Below are positions 7,958 to 16,982 of a DNA stretch of 64,000 nucleotides, piece by piece. The stretch is taken from NCBI RefSeq assembly GCF_038432375.1, contig NZ_JBCAUS010000002.1:870282-934281 (forward strand), written 5' to 3'. This stretch comes from Methanococcoides sp. LMO-2. GTDB lineage: Archaea > Halobacteriota > Methanosarcinia > Methanosarcinales > Methanosarcinaceae. Positions within the stretch are counted from its first letter, which is position 1; every line of letters begins with the position of its first letter. The translations under genes were made by a program, and so were the position numbers. The notes under the pieces are model-generated. The model had not been told where the DNA came from. It saw only the letters and a list, made by a program, of their open reading frames with translations, and did not search any database.

Positions 7958-8860
7958 TCAGGTCTCAAATTTAAGATACTTGCCAAACGAAATATGATCC
8001 GTTACTGCTAGAAGGGCACCTGCAATAATGAACACACAACCAAGGATTGTCTCAGCAAAGATAGCACTATGAAGGATGGTATAATCAAAAAAGATACCAC
8101 TTACAGGCTCCAGCATTGCCAGTATACTGGCAGCCTGTGTCCTCACCCTTGAAAGTCCGTTGAAATACAGAACCCCGCTTATACTCGTGTTCACCAGACC
8201 AAAAAGAAGGAGCATCAGGAAATTCTCCCTGAGAACCGGAATGGAAACCGTTGGAGCAAAAGGCACGAGCACAACAACACAAAATACCGTTGCCCAGAAG
8301 AATTGTGAAAAGCCCGAATATTCATCCCTCACATAACGTGCAGTCATAATGATGAAACTAAAAGAGATTCCTGACAGGATACCTGCTGCCATACCAATAA
8401 AATGAATATCATCCATACCTGAACGAACAAGTGTTGCAGGATCAACAATGAGAAGAATACCGATCATGGAAAGTAACAGCCCAACAAGACCTGATCGTGT
8501 CACCCTCTCCCCCAGCACGACCGGAGACAGTATGGTCACATACATGGGTGCTGTATATAGCAGAAGTATCGCTATCGAAAGACCTGAATAAATGATACAT
8601 GTGAAATAGAAAGATATGGTCATCAGTTTGAAAATACCAAGAAGCAACAGGTGACGCCTCTTACCACCCAATCGGAGAATTCCCAGATTACCCCGGAGAT
8701 ACAAATAGACCAGCATAAAGAATATGCCTATCAGAAGTTTATAGAATATAATAGGCAGAGTGCCCATATCATGTATAAATGCAAGGAATACACCCACCAT
8801 CCCATAGATGATACATCCGGCAGTGATCTCCATGTAGCCCTTTACAGGTGATGAACCCAT
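7958..8860 (-). CDS. EamA/DMT-family membrane transporter
   Basis: The protein has about 300 residues and roughly ten hydrophobic helices arranged as two EamA halves, the first starting at EITAGCIIYG and the second near HFIGMAAGILSGISFSF. Members export small metabolites or drugs; the substrate cannot be told. The ATG at 8860 is chosen because a TATA element (CTATATAG, 8883-8890) lies about 25 bases upstream, which would give a leaderless message; upstream in-frame ATGs to 8914 would place the TATA inside the gene. It stands alone between the rps13 operon and a divergent gene. Confidence 0.85.
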   Translation of the reverse strand: MGSSPVKGYMEITAGCIIYGMVGVFLAFIHDMGTLPIIFYKLLIGIFFMLVYLYLRGNLGILRLGGKRRHLLLLGIFKLMTISFYFTCIIYSGLSIAILLLYTAPMYVTILSPVVLGERVTRSGLVGLLLSMIGILLIVDPATLVRSGMDDIHFIGMAAGILSGISFSFIIMTARYVRDEYSGFSQFFWATVFCVVVLVPFAPTVSIPVLRENFLMLLLFGLVNTSISGVLYFNGLSRVRTQAASILAMLEPVSGIFFDYTILHSAIFAETILGCVFIIAGALLAVTDHISFGKYLKFET

Positions 8861-8959
8861 GAGAAGCACATATAGAATTAACACTATATAGAACATCACC
8901 ACCATCATCGGCATAAATAAATACCTGATGTTTCAATTTCATGGATAGGAGTTAATAAA

Positions 8960-9313
8960 ATGGATATCGTATCATTATTCCCGGGATTTGGAATATCACA
9001 TTTATTCGCATCAATACTTTTCTACATATACTTTGCCTATTCACTGCAGGTTATCGCTGGAAAGACACAGACAGAAGGTTGGTGGATGGCCTGGATACCT
9101 ATACTGAACCTTGTCCTGATGGTAAGGATATGCAGATTTTCACTTTTCGCAGTAGTACCATTTTTCATACCTTTCGTGAACATACTATATCTCGCATACA
9201 TCTGGGGACAGATCGCATTTGCCGTCAACAAGTCTAAATGGTTGGGACTGGTCATATTAGTACCAGTCCTCAATCTGGGATTACCCGGATATCTCGCCTT
9301 TTTTGAGTATTGA
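8960..9313 (+). CDS. Small membrane protein, DUF5684-like
   Basis: The 117-residue protein has four hydrophobic segments. It contains the pattern GWWMAWIPILN (about 36-46) followed by repeated PxxN-type turns (PFVNILY, PVLNLGLPGY), which is characteristic of the DUF5684 membrane family. The function is unknown. It is divergent from the EamA transporter and its stop codon lies just before the HAD hydrolase start, so the two are probably cotranscribed. Confidence 0.75.
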   Translation: MDIVSLFPGFGISHLFASILFYIYFAYSLQVIAGKTQTEGWWMAWIPILNLVLMVRICRFSLFAVVPFFIPFVNILYLAYIWGQIAFAVNKSKWLGLVILVPVLNLGLPGYLAFFEY

Positions 9314-9332
9314 AGTGGAGGCAGTCAGATCC

Positions 9333-10022
9333 ATGGAAAGGAGCATAAAAGCAGTACTCTTTGACATGGACAACACCCTTTTTGATTTTCTGGAAGCAAA
9401 GCTTACCGCGTGCAAAAGGATGGTAGAACATCTGGGAGGAGGGGATCCTGAGGACATGCTGGGATATTTCCTGCGTGGAACACCCGGATTTGAAGACCTC
9501 GAGAACATCAGGGACTACCTTCTGGACAACGAACTTTACTCCGAAGAGGATTACGAGATCTGCTGCAGGATCTACGAGACCATCAAACTGGAAGCCCTTG
9601 TGCTTTACCCGGGAGTGAAGCAGACACTTGAAATCCTCAAAGAAGAACACATTACCCTGGCACTTGTCACCGATGCTCACTCCAACAATGCTATGAAAAG
9701 ACTCGAGAGGATGCAAATAAAGGAATATTTTGATATTATAGTTACCAATGACATGACAGGTGCCAAAAAGCCTGACCACAAAGTATTCTATTTTACACTT
9801 GATCTTCTGGACATTAGCCCGCAACAGGCACTTTTTGTAGGAGACAGCCCCGGAAGGGATATAGAACCGGCAAGAAAAATAGGAATGATAACCGCTTACG
9901 CAGCTTATGGGGACAGGAGGCACTACTCCGATAACGTTGAAGCAGATATCGTCTTATCAGGGATTACAGAAGTCCTTGACATTGTACTCGAAAATAAAAA
10001 AATAGGGGAGAATGTAAAATAA
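9333..10022 (+). CDS. HAD-superfamily phosphatase
   Basis: The 229-residue protein has HAD motif I DMDNTLFDF near the start (nucleophile and acid/base Asp), motif II in LVTDAHS, motif III lysine in TGAKKPDHKVF, and motif IV in FVGDSPGRDIEPA. A helical cap lies between motifs I and II, as in phosphoglycolate phosphatase-like enzymes. The precise substrate is not evident. The ATG at 9333, behind GGAGG at 9317-9321, is preferred over an upstream TTG at 9303 that overlaps the preceding gene. The stop codon lies inside a hairpin. Confidence 0.9.
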   Translation: MERSIKAVLFDMDNTLFDFLEAKLTACKRMVEHLGGGDPEDMLGYFLRGTPGFEDLENIRDYLLDNELYSEEDYEICCRIYETIKLEALVLYPGVKQTLEILKEEHITLALVTDAHSNNAMKRLERMQIKEYFDIIVTNDMTGAKKPDHKVFYFTLDLLDISPQQALFVGDSPGRDIEPARKIGMITAYAAYGDRRHYSDNVEADIVLSGITEVLDIVLENKKIGENVK

Positions 10023-10040
10023 TTCTACTCTAATTCTCCC
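10006..10040. terminator. Hairpin enclosing the HAD gene stop codon
   Basis: Arms GGGAGAAT (10006-10013) and ATTCTCCC (10033-10040) are perfectly complementary; the stop codon (10020-10022) is in the loop. It sits between two convergent genes and probably ends the plus-strand transcript. Confidence 0.6.
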
Positions 10041-10102
10041 GGAGCAATAATCTTATTCCTTTTTTAACGATTTTCTGAAATTAAGAAGCACACAATGATC
10101 CA

Positions 10103-12925
10103 TCACATTCCTTTTAGTTTACCAGTATCTGCCTCATAGGCAGCCACTGCGTTCGGAGCACCCTGCAGTAATTTCCTGATCCTGTTGTAGACACTGGGAA
10201 CCTTCTCCGAATCGAGAGTGTCAAGCATGTCAGCAAGTATTGAGACCAGAGGAATATGGTATTCTTCCTCCATCAGGTCGATATTTGCGAAGACATTGAG
10301 AAGATTTGTGGTACTGTACTCATTGACAGAAGAAAGTTTGAGCAATATCGAATGCAGAAGTTCACGCCCTTCCCCGGTCTGTAAGGAGATCTTCCTGTTC
10401 CTGCCAAAACCACCATACAGAGCACGTTGATCGTTAGCCTGCTCAATGCGGAAGGAATCCGAAGCTTCAATTTCCTTTACAATAGAGACAGCATCAGAAC
10501 TGCTATTTCCTGCAACTATTGAAAGGAAGGCCTCCCAGGCAACAAGGTTCTTCCTGGAATCTTCCATGAAATCCCAAAGCAATTCCATCTTATCCTCGGC
10601 AGAACTGTTGATGTAACAGTCAAAAGCCACCAGTCTGTCACTTGCACAGGATGCCTCAAAGAACTGCTTCTTGCACAACTGATGTACGAACGGAGTATCA
10701 AGGTTAGTAATGATACGCAATACAGCGTTCTTCACCTGACGTGCCTTGATAACGCGTGCATGCTCCTCGAGAGTATCGTCCTGAGGTATTGCTACCTTCA
10801 GGTATTTGTGATATAAATTAAGCATGGAAACCGTATTATTTCTCGCAATACCTTCAAGAATACGTTTTTTCACATCATAGAGAAGCTGGTAACTGTGTGC
10901 AAGCCGTTCATCCTCCACCGACTCAAAGATAGCAAGGAACTGACCGCCAACATCTTCCATCAACAGATCATCGTTGATCAGGTCATTGAACAACTCAATG
11001 AACATTTCGGACACCTGCGCCTGTGGATTAGCTATCAGACGCATCTTTTCCCTGTCAACAAGAGTGTAATAGGCAATGAAACGGTTGATCACATCGCTGT
11101 CCTTTCTAACCTGCAGCAGAAGCTCCTCATCGGAAACCTCACGAACCACCTTTCCATAGAACGAATAGTCGCGGTTCACAGATACAAAGGCCGGTGCCTC
11201 AACATTCTCTACAAGGATGCTGGCATCCACCGAATCGATCCATTCATTGATCTGCACAATATCATTTCCATCCTCATCCACAAGAGCTGCAACAAAGGGG
11301 AATTCCCAGTGTTTTCCACCTTCAGGAACATCTTGATGGATATCCAGCGTAAAAGAACTGTCCTTCGGATCGTATGAAGTATCAACATGGACCATTGGGA
11401 ATTTAGTCTGTGACAGCCAGGTCTCGGACATTTCGGAAAAGTCCATTCCGGAAACCTCTTCCATGGTCTTCAACCAGTCAGAGCCTGTGGCATTGGAGTG
11501 GCTGAACTTCGTATGATAAACATCAAGAGCACGGGCAAAGACTTCCTTGCCCATCAGCGTTTCCAGCATCCTCACAAATTCGGGGGCCTTGACATAGGTC
11601 ACTGCTGTGATCAGGTCATTAGGATCATTGAAACCTTCAGGAACTATGGACATGGAAGCGGCACCACTGTCGAGTGCAAAGGTACCAACTCCGGGTGCCA
11701 GAAGGTCCAGGACATTAGACAAACGGCTGTAATTCTCCCCGAAGATGAAAGCATGGAACTGATGCTCTATGTGAACGGTCACCGCCTCATTGAGCCATAT
11801 CTCGAACGGACTCCACCCTGTGACCTCGGAACCATTAATGTTATGATAGTATTCATGGACCTTGACCCGCACCATGTATTCGAATGAAGGGTCTGTGGTC
11901 TCCGGATAAGGCATGATACGGTTGGTCGTTATTGTAGTGTTACCTACATTCTCCATACCACCAAAATCGGAGTTCTGCATCCCGATCTCGCGATAGACGG
12001 TTCCAGTGTACTTGTAACCCATAATAAGTGAGCTGTCAAGTTTTTTCAGCTCATCACGCATGAACTTCAGGTCATCAGTGTTGCCTTCTGATTTAAGTGC
12101 ATCACGTACCCTGACAAGATCATATATCTCCTTCCTTTTGTCAATGTCATTATACTGCTCAGGGCCTGTGAAAAGATATGTCCACATCACAGAGTCATAG
12201 ATCACATCCAGTGCCTTTTCTGCAGGATATACCTCGGACTCCGGTGGCACCAACAGCTCCAGATTGAAGGTGTGGCCGTCAGGATATTCGAACTCCCTTG
12301 TGAAGGTACGATAGGTGCCAACCCCGAGGAAGAAAAGGTAAGTTGCCATTGGTGTGACGGAATTATCATAGACGATCTTTGCCCTGCCATTACCTACAGA
12401 GTGTTTTTCCTCCACCACATCCCCATTTGTGATGAGATTGGTATATCGCTCATCTGCAATGATGGTGGTCGTATAAGTGCATTTGGCAGTCATGTCATCG
12501 ATACATGGAACGATACGCTGGAATCCCCACTGCTGACACTGTGTTATCTGCTGAGGAGGTGCGCCTGCAGGTGTTTCATCATAATAGAGACCTTCAAGGA
12601 TATTACGTGTCGGTTTGCACACCGTTTCCGTATGGATCACAAGTTCAGTATCAGAAGGCACCTGACAACCAAATTCTATGGATAGGATGTGCTCATCCTT
12701 CCTGTAATCATAGGATACATCATAATCCTCACAACTGATCATCTTAATTTCAAGATCACGGCAGTTCAGGTCAAGAGACCACATAGGCTCTTCAAGAGTC
12801 CTGACCTTAAGGTCAGAGGTCACGTAAGTGTGATCATCATATACATCGAACAAAAGGTCCATGTGGATGACCCTGACAGTCAGTTCTCCAAAATCCTCCG
12901 GGTAATACTTGTAGATACGTTCCAT
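10103..12925 (-). CDS. M1-family zinc aminopeptidase (aminopeptidase N-like)
   Basis: This 940-residue protein removes N-terminal residues from peptides in the cytoplasm. It has the gluzincin site H357-E358-Y-Y-H361 with the third zinc ligand E380 in WLNEAVTV, and the exopeptidase motif GGMEN at 322-326. The N-terminal saddle domain (about 1-200) includes the conserved substrate-binding block around QCQQWGFQRIVPC. A helical C-terminal domain follows from about residue 600. An extra segment of about 50 residues (255-315) precedes the GGMEN motif. There is no signal peptide. The gene stands alone and converges on the HAD gene. Confidence 0.93.
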   Translation of the reverse strand: MERIYKYYPEDFGELTVRVIHMDLLFDVYDDHTYVTSDLKVRTLEEPMWSLDLNCRDLEIKMISCEDYDVSYDYRKDEHILSIEFGCQVPSDTELVIHTETVCKPTRNILEGLYYDETPAGAPPQQITQCQQWGFQRIVPCIDDMTAKCTYTTTIIADERYTNLITNGDVVEEKHSVGNGRAKIVYDNSVTPMATYLFFLGVGTYRTFTREFEYPDGHTFNLELLVPPESEVYPAEKALDVIYDSVMWTYLFTGPEQYNDIDKRKEIYDLVRVRDALKSEGNTDDLKFMRDELKKLDSSLIMGYKYTGTVYREIGMQNSDFGGMENVGNTTITTNRIMPYPETTDPSFEYMVRVKVHEYYHNINGSEVTGWSPFEIWLNEAVTVHIEHQFHAFIFGENYSRLSNVLDLLAPGVGTFALDSGAASMSIVPEGFNDPNDLITAVTYVKAPEFVRMLETLMGKEVFARALDVYHTKFSHSNATGSDWLKTMEEVSGMDFSEMSETWLSQTKFPMVHVDTSYDPKDSSFTLDIHQDVPEGGKHWEFPFVAALVDEDGNDIVQINEWIDSVDASILVENVEAPAFVSVNRDYSFYGKVVREVSDEELLLQVRKDSDVINRFIAYYTLVDREKMRLIANPQAQVSEMFIELFNDLINDDLLMEDVGGQFLAIFESVEDERLAHSYQLLYDVKKRILEGIARNNTVSMLNLYHKYLKVAIPQDDTLEEHARVIKARQVKNAVLRIITNLDTPFVHQLCKKQFFEASCASDRLVAFDCYINSSAEDKMELLWDFMEDSRKNLVAWEAFLSIVAGNSSSDAVSIVKEIEASDSFRIEQANDQRALYGGFGRNRKISLQTGEGRELLHSILLKLSSVNEYSTTNLLNVFANIDLMEEEYHIPLVSILADMLDTLDSEKVPSVYNRIRKLLQGAPNAVAAYEADTGKLKGM

Positions 12926-13096
12926 TCTTTCACACCTAGTTTTCTAAAGTACTGTTAGCTTAAACAATTTTCTAAAAGAAACCATAGAACAAAGAACCAG
13001 ACTTCGCTATTGATTTATAAGATAGTACAAGAACATAAGGTTAACAGAAATGTTTCTCTGAATGACATTTTACAATTAAATCTTAAAGGTGATCAA

Positions 13097-13621
13097 ATGA
13101 CAGACCAGAAGAAAATACTCATGGTAGTGGCACAGGAAAATTTCAGGGACGAGGAATTTTTTGAACCAAAGGAAGTGTTCGAGAAAAGTGGTGCAAAGGT
13201 CACCGTCGCTAGCAATAAAACTAAGAAAGCAAAAGGAATGCTCGGAGGAAAGGTCAATCCTGACATCAGTATCTCCGATGTGAACATCGATGAGTATGAT
13301 GCTATATCCATTACCGGTGGTGGAGGTGCCAAGCAGTATCTTTGGGACAACAAGGAACTGCAGGATATTGTAAGAAAAGCTAACGAACAGGGCAAGGTCG
13401 TAGCTGCGATATGCATATCACCGGTCGTACTCGCAAATGCAGGCGTCCTTGAAGGAAAGAAAAGTACCGTGTTCAAGAACGATGAAACCGTCAGGATACT
13501 TAAGGAGAAGGGAGCCAAACACAAAGACAAAGGTGTGATCTCAGATGGAAATATCGTCACCGGAAGAGACCCGAAAAGCGCAACAGAATATGGCAAAGCT
13601 GTTCTAAAAACTTTAAACTAA
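13097..13621 (+). CDS. DJ-1/PfpI-family protein
   Basis: The 174-residue protein has the DJ-1/PfpI Rossmann-like fold: KILMVVAQENFRDEEF at the N-terminus with the acidic residue that polarises the catalytic cysteine, the ITGGGG turn, and the nucleophile elbow AAICISP carrying the cysteine. Family members act as glyoxalase III/deglycase or proteases; archaeal PfpI has AICHGP, so here the His after Cys is replaced by Ile. The ATG at 13097 follows AAAGGTGATC, a good ribosome-binding site; the open frame upstream to 13010 is not needed. Confidence 0.9.
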   Translation: MTDQKKILMVVAQENFRDEEFFEPKEVFEKSGAKVTVASNKTKKAKGMLGGKVNPDISISDVNIDEYDAISITGGGGAKQYLWDNKELQDIVRKANEQGKVVAAICISPVVLANAGVLEGKKSTVFKNDETVRILKEKGAKHKDKGVISDGNIVTGRDPKSATEYGKAVLKTLN

Positions 13622-13640
13622 TTTTAAAAAAAGATAGGTC

Positions 13641-13664
13641 AGAGGGACAAAGATCAGTCCCTCT
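13641..13664. terminator. Hairpin enclosing the cytochrome gene stop codon
   Basis: AGAGGGAC/GTCCCTCT with an eight-base loop; the minus-strand stop codon of the cytochrome (13654-13656) is in the loop. Followed by T-rich sequence on the plus strand (CTTTACT) and by TTTTTTTAAAAT on the minus strand, so it may act in both directions between convergent genes. Confidence 0.65.
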
Positions 13665-14829
13665 TTACTAAAATTGCAAGCGCTGCAAAGATCACTACTA
13701 CGACCGGAGCGCCGATCGCAGGGATCTTGTCAGCAGGTTCATCGGAATCTGAATCGCCTTCGATCACTAAATTGAAGAATTCTTCTGCCATGTCAAGATC
13801 GGACTCTGCACGTACCATATTATGGATACCAAGGCTGCCATCATTCCCAACTTCTGTAAGATAGAAAAGTCCGTTGTTATAGTTGGCAAGCTGTGTTTCA
13901 TAGGCATCTGTTCCATTGAAGCTTTCAAGAGCAACGTTTGCCCCTTCCTTCAACGTGTTAAGGTCAGATATCCTTTGGGATATAGGTTCCTGCTTTTCTT
14001 CGATCAATGATGCTAATTCGTCCTGATGGCACATATAACAGCCATTGGAAGAATCCGGATCTGAAAGGGCCACTACATCAAAATCGAAATTATGACCTGT
14101 TGTCATTCCGCCATCTGATGGTACCATTGACATGTGGCAATCAACACAGCCCAATTCAGGGTGAGTCCCATCCTCATATATTGATGTGCTGACCATTTCC
14201 CACTGCGCATGCCTTACAACATCAACAGTTCCGTCTGCTACAACACCTTCTGTGTTATGACAATTAGAACAGAGAAGCGTACTATCCTCAACCCTCAAAG
14301 AACCCTCATGAGGATCATGACAGGCAACACAAGCTATCGACCATTCGGTCACTTCAATGTCATGGGCAGCTTCCTCGTTCAGCATATACGTTTCCGGTTC
14401 CTCAAGATTCAATATCGCACCATCTGTGCTCTTACATACAACACAGGAAACATCCGAATGCAGCACATAGGGCTCTGCGATCTCAGTTGGTTCGGAGTGG
14501 CTTGCCATTACTTCCATATCGAAATCAGCTCCTCCAAACTCGTTCCACTCAGCAAAGATGGCAGCGTGACAATCGGCACACACCTCAGAAGACAGATCTG
14601 CAGATGGGACTGAAGCAGAAGGTTCCGCAATATGACCTTCAAAATCAACATCTGCAGGAGTATGGCATATTCCACAATCGGCAATTCCATGAGCCGAAGA
14701 ACTCCACTGATCATATGATTCCTGATGACAGTCCGCACAATCCTCAAAATCTGCCGCTATACACACAGTTGCAAATAAAATTAAAACCGTTGAAACTAAC
14801 AATATTGTTTTTGTTATGTCCCCCAACAT
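13654..14829 (-). CDS. Membrane-anchored octahaem cytochrome c, NrfA/ONR-like
   Basis: The protein (about 391 residues from the ATG at 14829; 14871 gives 405) has a signal peptide ending near CIAAD and eight haem motifs. Three CXXCH come first (31-35, 52-56, 84-88), then CVVCK (129-133), then four CXXCH (167-171, 187-191, 228-232, 264-268). A CXXCK fourth haem after three N-terminal haems is the order in octahaem nitrite reductase, and the last five match pentahaem NrfA, including the CVDCHM block with a nearby TTGHN and a C-terminal helical domain with GIHN. His207 aligns with the NrfA active-site histidine, but the Tyr after the third NrfA haem is missing. It ends in an acidic linker, PAIGAP, a membrane helix and KRD, like archaeal cell-surface anchors. 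Nitrite reduction or extracellular electron transfer are both possible. Confidence 0.85.
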   Translation of the reverse strand: MLGDITKTILLVSTVLILFATVCIAADFEDCADCHQESYDQWSSSAHGIADCGICHTPADVDFEGHIAEPSASVPSADLSSEVCADCHAAIFAEWNEFGGADFDMEVMASHSEPTEIAEPYVLHSDVSCVVCKSTDGAILNLEEPETYMLNEEAAHDIEVTEWSIACVACHDPHEGSLRVEDSTLLCSNCHNTEGVVADGTVDVVRHAQWEMVSTSIYEDGTHPELGCVDCHMSMVPSDGGMTTGHNFDFDVVALSDPDSSNGCYMCHQDELASLIEEKQEPISQRISDLNTLKEGANVALESFNGTDAYETQLANYNNGLFYLTEVGNDGSLGIHNMVRAESDLDMAEEFFNLVIEGDSDSDEPADKIPAIGAPVVVVIFAALAILVKRD

Positions 14830-14897
14830 ACCTATCACATAAGATAATGTGGGTTTTCGGGATAAATACATTTCCGAACAAATTTAGAAGTAAAAGG

Positions 14898-14910
14898 GAA
14901 TCATATATTG
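14898..14910 (-). promoter_or_regulatory. TATA box of the cytochrome gene
   Basis: The minus strand reads CAATCAATATATGATT, with TATATG near 14902-14907. A start near 14878 would fit either the 14871 or the 14829 start codon. Confidence 0.4.
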
Positions 14911-15089
14911 ATTGAGATTTACTCTCGTCTGAAGTATACCCCTAAATCAATTAAACCCATACATTTATATTTTATTTTACATTATCTAAAAATATATCAT
15001 ATTTTGGCTGTGGGTATATGGAAGATACAATCGAAAATCAAAACTACAAAAGCAAATCCTTACAATAGCTTTATCGTGTTATCCCCTTT

Positions 15090-15692
15090 GTGATGTTGTT
15101 CTTATCCTGGGAAATTTTAGCAAGAACAATTCTTGCAACATATGAGGTTCCACCCTTTTCCACTATAGTCCAGGTTTTGTCATTAACATTGGTCTATCAG
15201 CTTATGATCACACTTGTTTTTTCGTTTTTGGAGTTATTGATAATATTGGCAATTGGTTTACCATTGGGTAAACTCATGTACACATCCCAAAGGCTAAAAA
15301 CCGCCATTAATCCAGCATTATGGTTCCTCGTTTTCGCAATTGGAGCAGCAATTATGGTAAATGTGCCAATTCTGATCGTTCTTTTTGGCCTTTCGCGACT
15401 TCTAATCTTCCTGCAATCGATAATAGTCCCTATTTTAGTAGTTATATTAATCTCTGGTAATGGTCACCGACTGGATGCAATTAAAATTGGATATCTACTA
15501 TGCTTATTTTTCCAGATCATGGGAGAAATGTTATTTGGAGCAACGAATGCTGGAATTGGACACATGCTTTCATGGTCTTATTACCTGCATGATTTCCCAA
15601 GATTATATTCAGCACTAATGCTGATTGGACTTGGTGGTATGTTTGTTGAAATATTCATTGGATATATCGGAAACAAATTGAAGATACAATAA
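15090..15692 (+). CDS. Orphan, shortened ABC-type permease (nitrate/taurine family)
   Basis: The 200-residue protein has five or six hydrophobic segments and resembles SsuC/TauC/NrtB-type permeases: an N-terminal helix ending SWEILAR, a VPPFSTIVQVL segment like the usual PSP-EV-QAL, GLPLGKLM at the end of the next helix, and a C-terminal LMLIGLGGMFVEIFIGY. The usual EAA loop is not recognisable, and the protein is about 50 residues shorter than functional members. No ATPase or binding protein gene is near. The GTG at 15090 or ATG at 15093 is the only reasonable start. Likely a decaying or repurposed permease. Confidence 0.55.
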   Translation: MMLFLSWEILARTILATYEVPPFSTIVQVLSLTLVYQLMITLVFSFLELLIILAIGLPLGKLMYTSQRLKTAINPALWFLVFAIGAAIMVNVPILIVLFGLSRLLIFLQSIIVPILVVILISGNGHRLDAIKIGYLLCLFFQIMGEMLFGATNAGIGHMLSWSYYLHDFPRLYSALMLIGLGGMFVEIFIGYIGNKLKIQ

Positions 15693-15858
15693 ACATTGGC
15701 GCAATTCAGAATACCTTAAACCAAGGACGTTACATGATCATGAGAGAAATTGTAAGATGTAATTCAATTATGGCACCCTGAATGCAATGCATTCTGAAGA
15801 GTTACCTGTATATGCAGGTATAAAACATGAAATAATAGACACTGAAATAAGAGAAAAA

Positions 15859-15941
15859 CGCCGAGGGGGAGATTCGAACTCCCGAGGGGACAGGCCCCAC
15901 AAGCTTTCCAGGCTTGCGCCCTACCACTAGACTACCTCGGC
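15859..15941 (-). tRNA. tRNA-Ser (GGA)
   Basis: The minus strand folds as a class II tRNA: acceptor GCCGAGG/CCTCGGC, anticodon stem CAAGC/GCTTG with loop CTGGAAA giving anticodon GGA, long variable arm GGGG...CCCC, T arm GGGAG-TTCGAAT-CTCCC and discriminator G, the serine identity base. CCA is not encoded. It follows cbf5 on the same strand by about 30 bases and may be cotranscribed. Confidence 0.95.
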
Positions 15942-15970
15942 AAAAAAGCCGTATTTGTGCTGACCGGCGT

Positions 15971-16963
15971 TTATTTTGCCTTCCAGCAGCTTGGATAAAT
16001 AGCGGCATCCATTATTACTCTTTCGGTAATACAGGCGATACCGTGATCATTGTCCCAAAGTTCATCGGAATCCATGGACGCCCTGCATAGTGCCACAGCT
16101 TCCCCTTTTAGTGTGAAAAGAGCTACCTTGTCGTCTTTTTTGATACCTTTGGTAAAAGATAAAACTCCTGAAACTGCAAGCTGTGCACCCCTGCATACCG
16201 CATCAACTGCAGTATCACGGATGACAATGCGGGGCAGATGGGACAGACCCACCTCCATAGGAAGTATCAGTTTCCTGAGCTCGGCCTCATCGTTGTCTTC
16301 CTTCCAGAAAACACAGGCATCCTTAAGATCATACAGAGTTACCAGAGTATCCTCCCTGAACGGACCTGTACCCGTCCTGCGAAGCTGCTTCATATTGGCA
16401 CCACAACCCAGGATAAGACCAATGTCATGGCAAAGCTTACGCAGATATGTTCCTGCCTCACAGCCGACCCTCATGAGCACTTCCCTGCCGTCGATCTCCA
16501 GGACATCAAGATAATAGATGTTCCTGATCCTTAACTGCCTTTTAACTGCAGAGATAACCGGAGGGGTCTGGTAAATAGGACCTTTGAAGTCTTTGCATAC
16601 ACGCCTGATCTTAATCTCAGGAACATCACTATGAAGATGCATGAGGCAGATGTACTCCTTGCCTGAAAGGCGCAGGGCTGAGACTGCTTTAGTAGCCTTA
16701 CCAAGCATCACCGGAAGTACACCTGTTACACCCGGATCAAGTGAACCGGAATGACCGGCTTTGCTCACACCAAGCATATCCCTTATCCATGCTGTCACTT
16801 CATGACTGGTAGGACCTGCGGGCTTGTCAATGTTAACGACACCCATATTAATATACTCAAGAATAGGACGTTCTTCCGGCCTGCAGCCGTATGCGGCATT
16901 AGTAGTGGCATGTGCCTTAACTACCATCATGTCCACATCTTTGGAATTACCTGATGAAACCAT
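15971..16963 (-). CDS. cbf5: tRNA/rRNA pseudouridine synthase Cbf5 (TruB family)
   Basis: The 330-residue protein is the catalytic subunit of archaeal H/ACA ribonucleoproteins and can also make pseudouridine 55 in tRNA. The catalytic aspartate is in GSLDPGVTGVLPV (about residue 76). GVVNIDKPAGPTSHEV precedes it, and a C-terminal PUA domain (about 250-325) binds RNA. The N-terminal 40 residues lead into the archaeal RPILEYINMG segment. It is the last protein gene of the secY-adk-cmk unit, with tRNA-Ser just behind it. Confidence 0.95.
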   Translation of the reverse strand: MVSSGNSKDVDMMVVKAHATTNAAYGCRPEERPILEYINMGVVNIDKPAGPTSHEVTAWIRDMLGVSKAGHSGSLDPGVTGVLPVMLGKATKAVSALRLSGKEYICLMHLHSDVPEIKIRRVCKDFKGPIYQTPPVISAVKRQLRIRNIYYLDVLEIDGREVLMRVGCEAGTYLRKLCHDIGLILGCGANMKQLRRTGTGPFREDTLVTLYDLKDACVFWKEDNDEAELRKLILPMEVGLSHLPRIVIRDTAVDAVCRGAQLAVSGVLSFTKGIKKDDKVALFTLKGEAVALCRASMDSDELWDNDHGIACITERVIMDAAIYPSCWKAK

Positions 16964-16982
16964 AGCAGTACCTGTAAATTAT

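Noticed and set aside
9270-9923. 217-codon minus-strand frame opposite the HAD gene
   Set aside because: It is antisense to a well-supported HAD phosphatase and has no family features.
14908-15093. 61-codon plus-strand frame before the orphan permease
   Set aside because: It is in another frame and very AT-rich; a frameshifted N-terminus of the permease was considered, but the permease frame already has its first helix.
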